DNA of 32,762 nt from Sneathiella sp. (GCA_021741195.1 JAIOYL010000017.1:1-32762), one strand, 5' to 3'; positions 24,498-31,748 are shown, numbered from the stretch's first letter. The notes: generated by a model from the sequence alone, not told the origin. Translations and numbers: made by a program.

Positions 24498-25400
24498 TTA
24501 TAACTGAGCAGTTAGCAGTTTCTCCTTTGGATAATTTGTGAACTCCTCAGGAAGCGGGACGGATTTTCGCGCGGTCATGTCAAAGTAGCAGCCGAGAACA
24601 GTTGTCGTGACGGCAATCTCGCCACTATCCACATTGACCAGATTATGCCCGAAGCGAAAAATTTTGCCCTCTGCACCCATCAGGCCACTTTTGAGGACGA
24701 TCGGCGCCGACATCTTTATCGGGGCATGAAATTCCGTATAATAATCAAGCGCCGCCGAGCCTAGATTACGGCGTTTTATCTCGCCGCGTGTCAGGCCTAT
24801 CGCGCCGATAATATGGGTGGCGGCATCTGAAAAATAACCGACGACATGCCGCATTTCGATATGATTGAACATATCGCATTGCCAGACGTCGACAGAGCTC
24901 CGGCAACTTTCGAACATATTAGCAAGAGGCTTTCTCGGCATCATGTTGCCCGCGAAGGGGGCAGGCTGGTATAAATCCGGATGAGCATCACAAAGCGCCT
25001 CCGCTGAAACCTTGACGAAATCCGGCAAGGGTAGCGGCTCGTCCGTCACATAGTCCGTAAATTGTGCCGTAAATTCATAAGCCGCCGACAGCCTGTCCTG
25101 CGCCGTGTCGAAAAGATGGATGAAGCCATGCAGGATATCGCCCTCAACTTTCCGCATCCCACAGAAGCCATGCAGGACGGCGCCAGCATGCACCTCTGAT
25201 TTATACTGGATGCGCAAGGTTTTGAAGCGGAGGCCCTTTTTTGCTTCGCGTATCAGGGCGGGCGAAAGGCCGAGGGCGTTCTGGAAATGTCCGAAGGCGT
25301 CAGAGCCTTTTGACATATAGAACTGGACATTCATGTGACCCATCTGGTCACATTCCCAGGCTTCAACGGCGCCGCGATAACAGGGGATCAGTTTACTCAT
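24498..25400 (-). CDS. Double-hotdog acyl-CoA thioesterase-like protein
   Basis: A 300-residue protein with two hotdog domains in tandem, in the 4HBT/acyl-ACP thioesterase-like superfamily, likely hydrolysing acyl-CoA. The first domain has WECDQMGHMNVQFYMSKGSD, the second WQCDMFNHIEMRHVVGYFSD; each carries the Asp and the N/H-containing helix start that define such active sites. The second has the less usual NHIEMRH. The gene overlaps the preceding thioesterase gene by four bases (ATGA), and together with it and the TetR regulator upstream forms a likely operon. The acyl substrate is unknown. Confidence 0.85.
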   Translation of the reverse strand: MSKLIPCYRGAVEAWECDQMGHMNVQFYMSKGSDAFGHFQNALGLSPALIREAKKGLRFKTLRIQYKSEVHAGAVLHGFCGMRKVEGDILHGFIHLFDTAQDRLSAAYEFTAQFTDYVTDEPLPLPDFVKVSAEALCDAHPDLYQPAPFAGNMMPRKPLANMFESCRSSVDVWQCDMFNHIEMRHVVGYFSDAATHIIGAIGLTRGEIKRRNLGSAALDYYTEFHAPIKMSAPIVLKSGLMGAEGKIFRFGHNLVNVDSGEIAVTTTVLGCYFDMTARKSVPLPEEFTNYPKEKLLTAQL

Positions 25401-25831
25401 TCCGCTTCCTCCCCGCTGATTTGTAAAACCACTACTTTCTCGCGGATGGCGTCGGTAAGGGGGATCGCTTTCCTCTCGTTCAGATCCATATGGGCGACGG
25501 TGAACCGGCTGGTGAAGGCGGTGATGCCCGTTGCGCTGTTAAAGAGCTTATGCTTGATCGTAATCGTCCGGTTGGTGGCCTTCACGACGCCGCTTTCCAT
25601 ATGGATGATATCCCCGGCCAGCAGTTCGGCCAGAAAACGGTTTTCCTGATGGACGACGGCGAAGCCGCGTTTGCCGACCGTAATATCCTTCGGTAGGACG
25701 CCAAGGCGAAAGAACATATTGCCCATCGCGAGACTGAGGCGGGTCTGGTAAAACTGCATATTGAAATGACCCAGAAGGTCGCATTCGCTGGCAAGCACCT
25801 GGCCGCGGTAACTCTCAATATAACCGCTCAT
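25397..25831 (-). CDS. Single-hotdog thioesterase family protein
   Basis: A 144-residue hotdog protein of the 4HBT type. ASECDLLGHFNMQFYQTRLS is the active-site helix region, strikingly similar to the first domain of the downstream double-hotdog protein, suggesting duplication within this locus. The start is ATG 25831 with AGGAG ten bases upstream; the GTG eight codons earlier lacks a site. It is probably co-transcribed with the TetR gene upstream (stop at 25877, 45 bases away) and the double-hotdog gene downstream. Confidence 0.85.
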   Translation of the reverse strand: MSGYIESYRGQVLASECDLLGHFNMQFYQTRLSLAMGNMFFRLGVLPKDITVGKRGFAVVHQENRFLAELLAGDIIHMESGVVKATNRTITIKHKLFNSATGITAFTSRFTVAHMDLNERKAIPLTDAIREKVVVLQISGEEAE

Positions 25832-25876
25832 AAAAGGGGAGCTCCTGAAATTCACAATGTATCTTGTTGTTGTTTT

Positions 25877-26506
25877 TTATTGCTGGGTCCTTAATAGCAT
25901 CCGATGCATATAGCGGTCGACCATTTCTTGGCCGTTCTGGTTCATTAAGTCCATTTTGCCGCTCGTTTCCAGCAGTAGCAGCCCGCTGATATAAGTGACC
26001 GCATCGATGGTTTCGCTTTGCGCGTCGGACGCGGATAGTGCGCTTCCCTGATGCAGTCCATTCGCCAGCAAGCCCATCAGGCCAAGCAATTTGCTGTTTA
26101 GCTCTTTATTTGTCGTGGATCCCTGTTCAAAATCGCGGGCAGGGGGCCCCGCAAAGACAGAGAGATAAAGCTGCCGGTTTTTCGGATGCGCCTGAAAATA
26201 ACGGTAAAAGGCAACGAAGGCATTTGCCGCCTTTCGCGCGGCGTCCGCCTCCTGTGACATTACATTGCGGATGTGGCGGCTGAGATCCGTAAGAACGAGC
26301 GCCAGCAATTCGGCCTGGATTTCCTCCTTGGTGCGAAAATAGGCGTAAGCCGCGCCAAGGGAATAACCTGACGCCTTGGCGATGGCCCTCATGTTGAGGC
26401 CGTCAAATCCTGCCGTATCATAAAGCTGTCTGGCGGCCTCCAGGATATGTCGGCGCTTGAAGGCTTTAAGGCTTTCCTTGCGGTTTTGCTTGTTTTCTAC
26501 CGTCAC
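25877..26506 (-). CDS. TetR/AcrR family transcriptional regulator
   Basis: A 209-residue regulator with the HTH LYDTAGFDGLNMRAIAKASG and YSLGAAYAYFRTKEEIQAEL, and a C-terminal ligand domain related to TetR_C families (FVAFYRYFQAHPKNRQLYLS). The start is GTG 26506 with GGAG eight bases upstream; the ATG just upstream is closed by a stop after four codons. Its promoter region carries the dyad TGAACA-T-TGTTCA overlapping the -35 element, so it probably represses itself and perhaps the thioesterases downstream in the same direction. Acyl-CoA is a plausible ligand from context only. Confidence 0.92.
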   Translation of the reverse strand: MTVENKQNRKESLKAFKRRHILEAARQLYDTAGFDGLNMRAIAKASGYSLGAAYAYFRTKEEIQAELLALVLTDLSRHIRNVMSQEADAARKAANAFVAFYRYFQAHPKNRQLYLSVFAGPPARDFEQGSTTNKELNSKLLGLMGLLANGLHQGSALSASDAQSETIDAVTYISGLLLLETSGKMDLMNQNGQEMVDRYMHRMLLRTQQ

Positions 26507-26527
26507 TATAAATACTCCATCTTAAAC

Positions 26528-26555
26528 ATAATAAATAATTATGAACATTGTTCAA
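26528..26555 (-). promoter_or_regulatory. Sigma70 promoter of the TetR-thioesterase operon
   Basis: On the minus strand TTGAAC (26555-26550), a 16-base spacer and TATTAT (26533-26528) lie 21 bases upstream of the GTG start. The -35 overlaps the TGAACA dyad. Confidence 0.6.
26542..26554. promoter_or_regulatory. TGAACA-N-TGTTCA dyad, probable TetR operator
   Basis: TGAACATTGTTCA is a perfect 13-bp palindrome about one base, with another half-site TGAACATT at 26571-26578. It overlaps the regulator's promoter and lies in the region shared with the divergent EF-hand gene. Confidence 0.6.
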
Positions 26556-26661
26556 TAATAAACCAGTCGATGAACATTTGATTTTTTTATTTTTCTGCGA
26601 CGGAATATCTCGTGGGCTGCCGTTGAAAGGGTAAGTCACACAAATGAAGGAGACTTAAGTG

Positions 26662-27186
26662 ATGAAACGTAAAATTATTATTGGTACCCTGGTTGCTGCC
26701 CTTGCCCTTCCTACTCTGGCTCTCGCGGCTCCCGATGGACCTGATAAAGGACCGCATAAAGGCAATATCTTCAAGCGGCTGGATACCAACAAGGACGGCC
26801 AGATCAGTTTTGACGAAATGACCGCAAAATCAATCGAACGCTTTCAAAAACTCGATAAAGATGGCGGCGGGTCAATCACCTTGGAAGAAGTCACCGTTGC
26901 AAAGAAGGAATTTTTCAACAAGCTTGATAAAGATGGCAACGGCATGATCAGTCCGGAAGAAGCAAAGGCGTTTCATGAGATGAAGCGCGAGATGAAGAAA
27001 GCGGAGCATAACGCCCGCCTGATGAAACATCTCGATACCGACGCAAATGGCACCATTTCCAAGGAAGAATTTGAAGCGGTCTCAATCAAACGCTTCGAGG
27101 GTGCCGATACCAATGGCGACGGCACGATTTCCGCCGACGAAGTGTCCAACCTGATGCCTGCCAAGGGTAAAATGCACAAGAGCTAA
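26662..27186 (+). CDS. Secreted EF-hand calcium-binding protein
   Basis: A 174-residue protein with a signal peptide (MKRKIIIGTLVAALALPTLA, cleavage near residue 22) and five EF-hand loops at about residues 41-52, 65-76, 89-100, 125-136 and 149-160, each starting with Asp and ending with Glu (for example DTNKDGQISFDE, DKDGNGMISPEE). It should bind calcium in the periplasm or outside the cell; the role is unknown. A linker rich in Lys, Met and Glu sits between loops 3 and 4. AAGGAG lies nine bases before ATG 26662; a GTG one codon earlier is the alternative. The gene stands alone, divergent from the TetR gene. Confidence 0.93.
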   Translation: MKRKIIIGTLVAALALPTLALAAPDGPDKGPHKGNIFKRLDTNKDGQISFDEMTAKSIERFQKLDKDGGGSITLEEVTVAKKEFFNKLDKDGNGMISPEEAKAFHEMKREMKKAEHNARLMKHLDTDANGTISKEEFEAVSIKRFEGADTNGDGTISADEVSNLMPAKGKMHKS

Positions 27187-27277
27187 GCTCTTAATCAAAT
27201 GCGACTGCGTAGCATTTCGTGGCGCGCCGAGGCCACGCTCTTCCATTACCCCTTTGGAGGAGCGGGGCTTCAATCAT

Positions 27278-28630
27278 TCACTTTTTCGGAAAATGGGTTT
27301 CAATGAAGGCGGTTGTCGCTGATCCGTCCGTGAAAGCCTCGTGCGCGAGGCAGCGTATCAGAAATTTCCGGTTTGTCGTCAGCCCTTCATCAATTGTCTG
27401 TTCAAGACCTTTCAAAATATTCGTCCTTGCGGTTTCGCGAGTGTCACCATGGCCGATGATCTTGGCAATCATCGCATCGTAGAAGGGCGTGACTTCATAA
27501 CCATCGGCGAGGCCGTGATCTGTACGAATACCGTCGCCGCTCGCCGTTTGCCATCTCGAAAGAGTGCCGACCCGGGGCAAAAACCCCTTGTCCGGATCTT
27601 CCGCATATAGCCGCGCCTCGATGGCATGGCCGGTGAGGGAAATCTCTTCCTGTGTCAACGGCAACGGCTCATTCGCAGCGACGCGGAGCTGCCATTCCAC
27701 GAGATCAAGCCCGGTGACACACTCCGTCACGGGATGCTCGACCTGCAGGCGGGTGTTCATTTCAAGAAAATAGAAATTCTTGTCGATATCCAGCAGGAAT
27801 TCAAATGTTCCGGCGCCAGAATAGTTGTTGGCTTTCGTCGCGGCGACAGCTGTGGCCCCCATTTTTTCGCGCAACTCCGGCGTGACTGCGGGCGAGGGTG
27901 CCTCTTCGATCACTTTCTGGTGGCGCCGCTGGATGGAGCAATCGCGCTCGAACATATGCACGGCTGCACCGTGATTATCGCCGAAGACCTGAATTTCGAT
28001 ATGCCGTGGATTGAGGATCGCCTTCTCCAGAATAAGCTCGTCCGAGCCAAAGGACCTCTCCGCCTCCGAGCGGGCTGCTTTAAGTGCTTTTTGCATCTTT
28101 TCCGGTTTCTCGACGAGGCGCATGCCGCGCCCGCCGCCGCCTGCTGCGGCCTTGACCATAACCGGGAAGCCGATTTTTTCGGCCGCGTCGATAAAAGCCT
28201 CATCCGACTGGTCCAGCCCTTCATACCCCGGAATGCAGGGCACACCAGTCTCGATCATATAGCGTTTCGCTGCCGCCTTGTTGCCCATGAGAGCGATGGT
28301 ACTGGCATCCGGGCCAATAAAGGTGAGCCCGGCCTTTTCACAGGCCCTTGCGAATTCCGCATTTTCCGATAGGAACCCGTATCCCGGATGGATTGCCTCT
28401 GCGCCGGATTGCCGGGCAGCCTCAATAATCTTGTCGATCGCGAGATAGCTTTCAGACGCAGGGGCCGGACCGATTAGAATGGCTTCATCCGCCGCCTTCC
28501 GATGCGGCGCCTCCGCGTCCGCCTCTGAATAGACCGCGACTGTTTTTATGCCCATTCGTTTTGCGGTAGCCATGATCCGGCAGGCAATCTCGCCGCGATT
28601 GGCGATCAGGATTTTACTGAAAATCGACAT
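27278..28630 (-). CDS. Biotin carboxylase subunit without BCCP domain
   Basis: Carboxylates biotin with ATP and bicarbonate as the first half-reaction of an acyl-CoA carboxylase. The 450 residues cover the complete ATP-grasp biotin carboxylase: FSKILIANRGEIACRIM at the start, HPGYGFLSENAEFARACEKA, the glycine-rich KAAAGGGGRGMRLV, and EMNTRLQVEHPVTE with the catalytic Glu and Arg. It stops right after the BC C-terminal domain (FIETHFPKK). Propionyl-, methylcrotonyl- or geranyl-CoA carboxylase alpha subunits would continue for about 200 residues to a biotinyl Lys; none is encoded downstream. It is therefore AccC-like in size but sits in a catabolic operon. No carboxyltransferase is in the window. 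Confidence 0.92.
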   Translation of the reverse strand: MSIFSKILIANRGEIACRIMATAKRMGIKTVAVYSEADAEAPHRKAADEAILIGPAPASESYLAIDKIIEAARQSGAEAIHPGYGFLSENAEFARACEKAGLTFIGPDASTIALMGNKAAAKRYMIETGVPCIPGYEGLDQSDEAFIDAAEKIGFPVMVKAAAGGGGRGMRLVEKPEKMQKALKAARSEAERSFGSDELILEKAILNPRHIEIQVFGDNHGAAVHMFERDCSIQRRHQKVIEEAPSPAVTPELREKMGATAVAATKANNYSGAGTFEFLLDIDKNFYFLEMNTRLQVEHPVTECVTGLDLVEWQLRVAANEPLPLTQEEISLTGHAIEARLYAEDPDKGFLPRVGTLSRWQTASGDGIRTDHGLADGYEVTPFYDAMIAKIIGHGDTRETARTNILKGLEQTIDEGLTTNRKFLIRCLAHEAFTDGSATTAFIETHFPKK

Positions 28631-28644
28631 ATAACGGGTATCCT

Positions 28645-29805
28645 TTAGCCGCGACGTTGTTTGGGGAGCGTATCCATATATTTGCAGATGATACCGAGCA
28701 TCACTTCGTCAGCGCCGCCGCCAATGGAGGAAAGCCGACCATCCCGATAGAGACGGCTGATCGGGGTTTCGTTCATGAACCCCATCCCGCCATAATACTG
28801 CAGGCAGGCATCGGCAACTTCACGGGTAAGACGTCCAACTTTAAGCTTCGCCATGGAGGCGAACATGGTCACGTCATCGCCTGCCACATAATCGCCGACC
28901 GCGCGATAGGTGAGGGAGCGAAGGAGCTCAAGCTCGGTCTTGAGTTCGGCAAGGCGGAAATGGATCACCTGGTTTTCAAGAAGCGGCCTGCCGAAGGCTT
29001 CGCGGGTACGGGTATAGTCGATGGTGTCATTGATCGCTTTCTCCAGCGGATAAAGCCCTGCTCCGGCGGCCCAGAGCCGCTCCTCCTGGAACTGCTGCAT
29101 CTGGTAGGTAAAGCCCTTGCCTTCCTCGCCGATGATATTTTTTTTCGGCACCCGGACGTCCTCAAAGAAAAGTTGCGCGGTATCGGAGGCGCGCATGCCA
29201 AGCTTGTCGAGTTTGCGGGCGAGAGTGATCCCGGGACTATCCATGGGTACGATGACGAGGGATTTACTGGCATGGATCGGGCCATCGCTGGTATTGACCA
29301 GCATGCACATGAAATCGGCCTGGGTGCCATTGGTGATCCACATTTTCTGGCCGTTGATGATATAGTCATCGCCGTCAGAGCGGGCATGGCTTTTAATCCC
29401 GGCGACATCGGAACCGGCTACCGGTTCTGAAACACCGATGCAGGCGACATAGTCGCCCGAGATTGCGGGCTTCAGGAAATTTTCCTTTACATAATCGGAG
29501 CCGAAGCGCGCAAGTGCCGGCGTCGCCATATCCGTCTGTACGCCGATCGCCATGGGAACGGCGCCGCAATTGATGCGGCCCAGCGTTTCCGAAACCGCAA
29601 GACTATAGGAATAATCAAGCCCCATGCCGCCATATTCTTCGGGCTTGCAGACACCGAGGAAACCCTGGCGCCCAAGCTTCTTGAACAATTCATGGGCGGG
29701 AAACATGCCTTCCGCCTCCCAGGCATCGACATTCGGGTTGATCTCTTGATCGATGAATTTGCTGAGGGAGCGCATGAGCTCCTTATGTTCGGGCCCGTAG
29801 ATCAT
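28645..29805 (-). CDS. Acyl-CoA dehydrogenase, AtuD (citronellyl-CoA dehydrogenase)-like
   Basis: A 386-residue FAD acyl-CoA dehydrogenase. GVSEPVAGSDVAGIKSHARS is the FAD loop, NGQKMWITNGTQADFMC the core, and YYGGMGFMNETP with SIGGGADEVMLGIICKYM the C-terminus; these stretches recall AtuD of the acyclic terpene pathway. The Glu in QFQEERLWAAGA is the likely catalytic base, because the MCAD position is Gly. It overlaps the SDR gene by four bases (ATGA) and is 14 bases from the biotin carboxylase. The Atu resemblance is from memory of the family, so substrate (terpenoid versus branched or ordinary fatty acid) is open. Confidence 0.9.
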   Translation of the reverse strand: MIYGPEHKELMRSLSKFIDQEINPNVDAWEAEGMFPAHELFKKLGRQGFLGVCKPEEYGGMGLDYSYSLAVSETLGRINCGAVPMAIGVQTDMATPALARFGSDYVKENFLKPAISGDYVACIGVSEPVAGSDVAGIKSHARSDGDDYIINGQKMWITNGTQADFMCMLVNTSDGPIHASKSLVIVPMDSPGITLARKLDKLGMRASDTAQLFFEDVRVPKKNIIGEEGKGFTYQMQQFQEERLWAAGAGLYPLEKAINDTIDYTRTREAFGRPLLENQVIHFRLAELKTELELLRSLTYRAVGDYVAGDDVTMFASMAKLKVGRLTREVADACLQYYGGMGFMNETPISRLYRDGRLSSIGGGADEVMLGIICKYMDTLPKQRRG

Positions 29806-30677
29806 TCCTCATCCTCCTGCAAAAACTTCGGTATTTCCGCGAGATGGAAACCGTTGAATGCCTTGTTATTCCTGTGATCCGGCATATCCCAGTTCATGCG
29901 GATATTAGGCGCCCCGCCATCGACGCGCAGGCAACTGCCCGTGATGAAGGCTGACGCTTCGGAGAGTAGAAAGACAATGCCCGCGGAGACTTCCGATTCG
30001 GTTCCCATTCGTTTGACCGGGTGAGAGGCGATGCGGGCCTTGACCCGCGCCTTCCACCAGTCAGGATAGGTATTCATCCCGGAGGAGACGATCATGCCGG
30101 GCGCAATGGCATTGACGCGCACGCCAGCTGACGCCCATTCAAGCGCGGCCGTCTCGGTGAGGCTCAGCATGCCCTTGCGGGCCGCGCCGGAATGCGCCAT
30201 TCCCGGCATTGAATTCCACATATCGGCGATCATATTGACGATCGGCCCGCCGCCGTTCTCCTTCATCCACTGGGTATAACATTCCCTCGCAAAGAGAAAG
30301 CCGCCGGTCAGATTGGTCGCGATAACGGCATTCCAGCCTTTGAGTGTTATCTCTTCCAGAGGGGCCGGAAACTGTCCGCCTGCATTATTCACCAGCCCGT
30401 GGATTGCGCCCTGTTGCTTGATAATTTCGGCAACAGTATTTTTTACCGCGTCTTCATCCCGAATGTCGCAGGAATGAATGGTGGCCATTCCGCCTGCTGC
30501 GGCAATTTCGCTCGCTACGGTCTCCAGCTTTTCCAGGTTCCGGCCGACGAGGGCGACTTTCGCGCCAAGCGAGATCAGCTCATGCGCCGTGCAGCGGCCA
30601 ATGCCACTGCCCCCTCCCGTCACCACAATGGATTGTCCGTCAAACAATCCGGGCCGGAAGATTGATCGGTAATTCAT
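29802..30677 (-). CDS. SDR family oxidoreductase, PECR-like
   Basis: A 291-residue short-chain dehydrogenase/reductase. TGGGSGIG (residues 20-27) binds NAD(P), and VNNAGG is the second motif. Where most SDRs have YxxxK, this has HSGAARKGM, with no Tyr; the same HSGAAR pattern occurs in peroxisomal trans-2-enoyl-CoA reductase (PECR) relatives, so the substrate is probably an enoyl- or hydroxyacyl-CoA. The C-terminus is extended past the usual VDGG. ATG 30677 has GGAGA eight bases upstream. It is the first gene of the leftward operon, transcribed from the LiuR-type operator region at 30.8 kb. Confidence 0.9.
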   Translation of the reverse strand: MNYRSIFRPGLFDGQSIVVTGGGSGIGRCTAHELISLGAKVALVGRNLEKLETVASEIAAAGGMATIHSCDIRDEDAVKNTVAEIIKQQGAIHGLVNNAGGQFPAPLEEITLKGWNAVIATNLTGGFLFARECYTQWMKENGGGPIVNMIADMWNSMPGMAHSGAARKGMLSLTETAALEWASAGVRVNAIAPGMIVSSGMNTYPDWWKARVKARIASHPVKRMGTESEVSAGIVFLLSEASAFITGSCLRVDGGAPNIRMNWDMPDHRNNKAFNGFHLAEIPKFLQEDEE

Positions 30678-30765
30678 AAATTGGTCTCCCACGTATTTTA
30701 TTATTCTTATCGCGGTGTCCGGCGCGGCGAGTTTATTGTTCGTGCCCCGGATCAGTATTTGACAG

Positions 30766-30795
30766 ATTAAAACTTGACGTTTACGTTAACGTCAA
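30766..30795 (-). promoter_or_regulatory. Promoter of the SDR operon, within the dyad
   Basis: On the minus strand TTGACG (30795-30790), an 18-base spacer and TTTAAT (30771-30766). It is the mirror image of the rightward promoter. Confidence 0.6.
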
Positions 30796-30803
30796 GTTTT
30801 AAT
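30774..30803 (+). promoter_or_regulatory. Promoter of the SCP2 gene, within the dyad
   Basis: TTGACG (30774-30779), an 18-base spacer and TTTAAT (30798-30803) lie 71 bases upstream of the start codon. It overlaps the leftward promoter almost completely, so both polymerases would compete. Confidence 0.6.
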
Positions 30804-30874
30804 CTGGAGCTCCGTTTCGGATCTTCATCTGAATTTATAGACGGTTTTGGCTCAATCCTGAAAGGAAAAGAAAG

Positions 30875-31177
30875 ATGGCGACGCTGGAAGAAATTACCGA
30901 TGGCATGCGGGAACGGGTTGGCGAGGATTGCGGGCTCAATGCAACACTGAAATTCGACTTTGGCGATGACGGGGTGGTTTTCGTTGATGCAACGACAGTT
31001 CCGAATGTCGTCTCCAACGAAGATAACGATGCTGATTGCACCATTACCATCACCCGCGATAACTTCCTGGCTCTGTCCAAGGGAGAACTTGATCCGACAA
31101 CCGCCTTCATGATGGGCAAGTTGAAGATCGCCGGCAATATGGGGATCGCAATGAAACTGCAAAGCATCTTTTCCTAA
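30875..31177 (+). CDS. SCP2 sterol-binding domain protein
   Basis: A 100-residue stand-alone SCP2 domain, a lipid/acyl-CoA carrier fold with a hydrophobic tunnel. ADCTITITRDNFLALSKGEL followed by DPTTAFMMGKLKIAGNMGIA is the diagnostic C-terminal half. It probably shuttles acyl-CoA or related lipids for the neighbouring enzymes. AAAGGA lies upstream of ATG 30875. It is divergent from the SDR-dehydrogenase-carboxylase operon and shares the LiuR-type dyad with it. Function in bacteria is not established. Confidence 0.93.
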   Translation: MATLEEITDGMRERVGEDCGLNATLKFDFGDDGVVFVDATTVPNVVSNEDNDADCTITITRDNFLALSKGELDPTTAFMMGKLKIAGNMGIAMKLQSIFS

Positions 31178-31276
31178 AAAATACGCCATTTGCCAAAGAT
31201 TTTTCTGTACCTTTTCGCATTCAGCCATTATGTAAGGCCCTTCGAATTTTAGTTACAAGCGAGTGGAGCTAGTCAC

Positions 31277-31483
31277 ATGACAGCGAGATCAGCGCGGCAC
31301 GGCCGCAATCAGGGCGGCAAGAGCCGCAAAAAAGGCGGCGGAGGAGCCGGTAACGGTCTGACCAAGAACAGCCGTTCCAATCAGCAACGCGCTGCCCGCA
31401 AGATGACAATGAAAGCGCAAGGCCGTCACTCGGCCCGTCGCCAGTTGAAGAAAGTACAGGCCGCGACACGTATCGCAGCCTGA
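31277..31483 (+). CDS. Small, very basic protein of unknown function
   Basis: Not recognised. The 68 residues are rich in Arg, Lys, Gly, Ser, Gln and Asn, with no hydrophobic segment and no Cys, Trp or acidic residue visible. It suggests a disordered nucleic acid- or ribosome-binding peptide. Support for a real gene: GGAG eight bases before ATG 31277, and a strong terminator 18 bases after the stop. It could be transcribed with SCP2 (99 bases upstream) or alone. Confidence 0.65.
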   Translation: MTARSARHGRNQGGKSRKKGGGGAGNGLTKNSRSNQQRAARKMTMKAQGRHSARRQLKKVQAATRIAA

Positions 31484-31500
31484 TCTTTTTCCAGAAAAAC

Positions 31501-31540
31501 AAAAAAAGGCGGTCCCGGTTTAGCGGTGCCGCCTTTTTTC
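31501..31540. terminator. Rho-independent terminator, probably bidirectional
   Basis: AAAAAAGGCGG pairs with CCGCCTTTTTT, with a 16-base loop that can pair partly with itself. It follows the 68-aa gene on the plus strand; the A-tract on the left side makes it work for the leftward 55-aa gene as well, which ends inside the hairpin. Confidence 0.9.
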
Positions 31541-31687
31541 TTGGTTGATTGCTGGATTGGGAAACTGGTTTTTACCGAAGGCTTCATAGGGCGGTTTGCA
31601 GACGAGACGCGCCGCCATTTGCTCTTCCGCGGCCTTGACCACAAGCATTGCCAATGAACCGGGGGTCAAATATCTGATTCGAATCAT
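31520..31687 (-). CDS. Small hypothetical protein, 55 aa
   Basis: Not recognised. The frame starts MIRIRYLTPGSLAMLVVKAA and continues with a KPPYEAFGK motif to a basic tail. Three independent signs support it: GGAG six bases before ATG 31687, a near-consensus promoter 33 bases further upstream, and a stop codon placed in the loop of a bidirectional terminator. One Cys is present and there is no signal peptide. A dyad of Fur-box style overlaps the promoter, hinting at metal control. It faces the 68-aa gene convergently. Confidence 0.6.
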   Translation of the reverse strand: MIRIRYLTPGSLAMLVVKAAEEQMAARLVCKPPYEAFGKNQFPNPAINQEKRRHR

Positions 31688-31706
31688 ATCAGGCTCCATA
31701 TTTGCG

Positions 31707-31722
31707 AATAATAGTCATTATT
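31707..31722. promoter_or_regulatory. Fur-box-like AT dyad over a -10 element
   Basis: AATAAT-AGTC-ATTATT is a 16-base dyad beginning 20 bases upstream of the 55-aa gene, overlapping its -10 hexamer by three bases. A second element, AAGAATGATTCGCAAT (31757-31772), lies upstream. Both resemble ATNATTC-type boxes of Fur-family regulators, but neither is a close consensus match. Confidence 0.4.
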
Positions 31723-31748
31723 AAATACAACAGTCGGATTGGCGTCAA
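31720..31748 (-). promoter_or_regulatory. Sigma70 promoter of the 55-aa gene
   Basis: On the minus strand TTGACG (31748-31743), a 17-base spacer and TTTAAT (31725-31720). The spacing is optimal and it points at the small gene. Confidence 0.6.

Larger units (their letters stand above)
30763..30806. promoter_or_regulatory. Second LiuR-type operator inside a 44-bp dyad
   Basis: The arms CAGATTAAAACTTGACGTT and its exact reverse complement flank a six-base centre. The inner 22 bases (30774-30795) match the operator upstream of the LiuR-type gene at 21 of 22 positions. It sits between the divergent SDR operon and SCP2 gene, so one regulator could control both. Confidence 0.85.
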
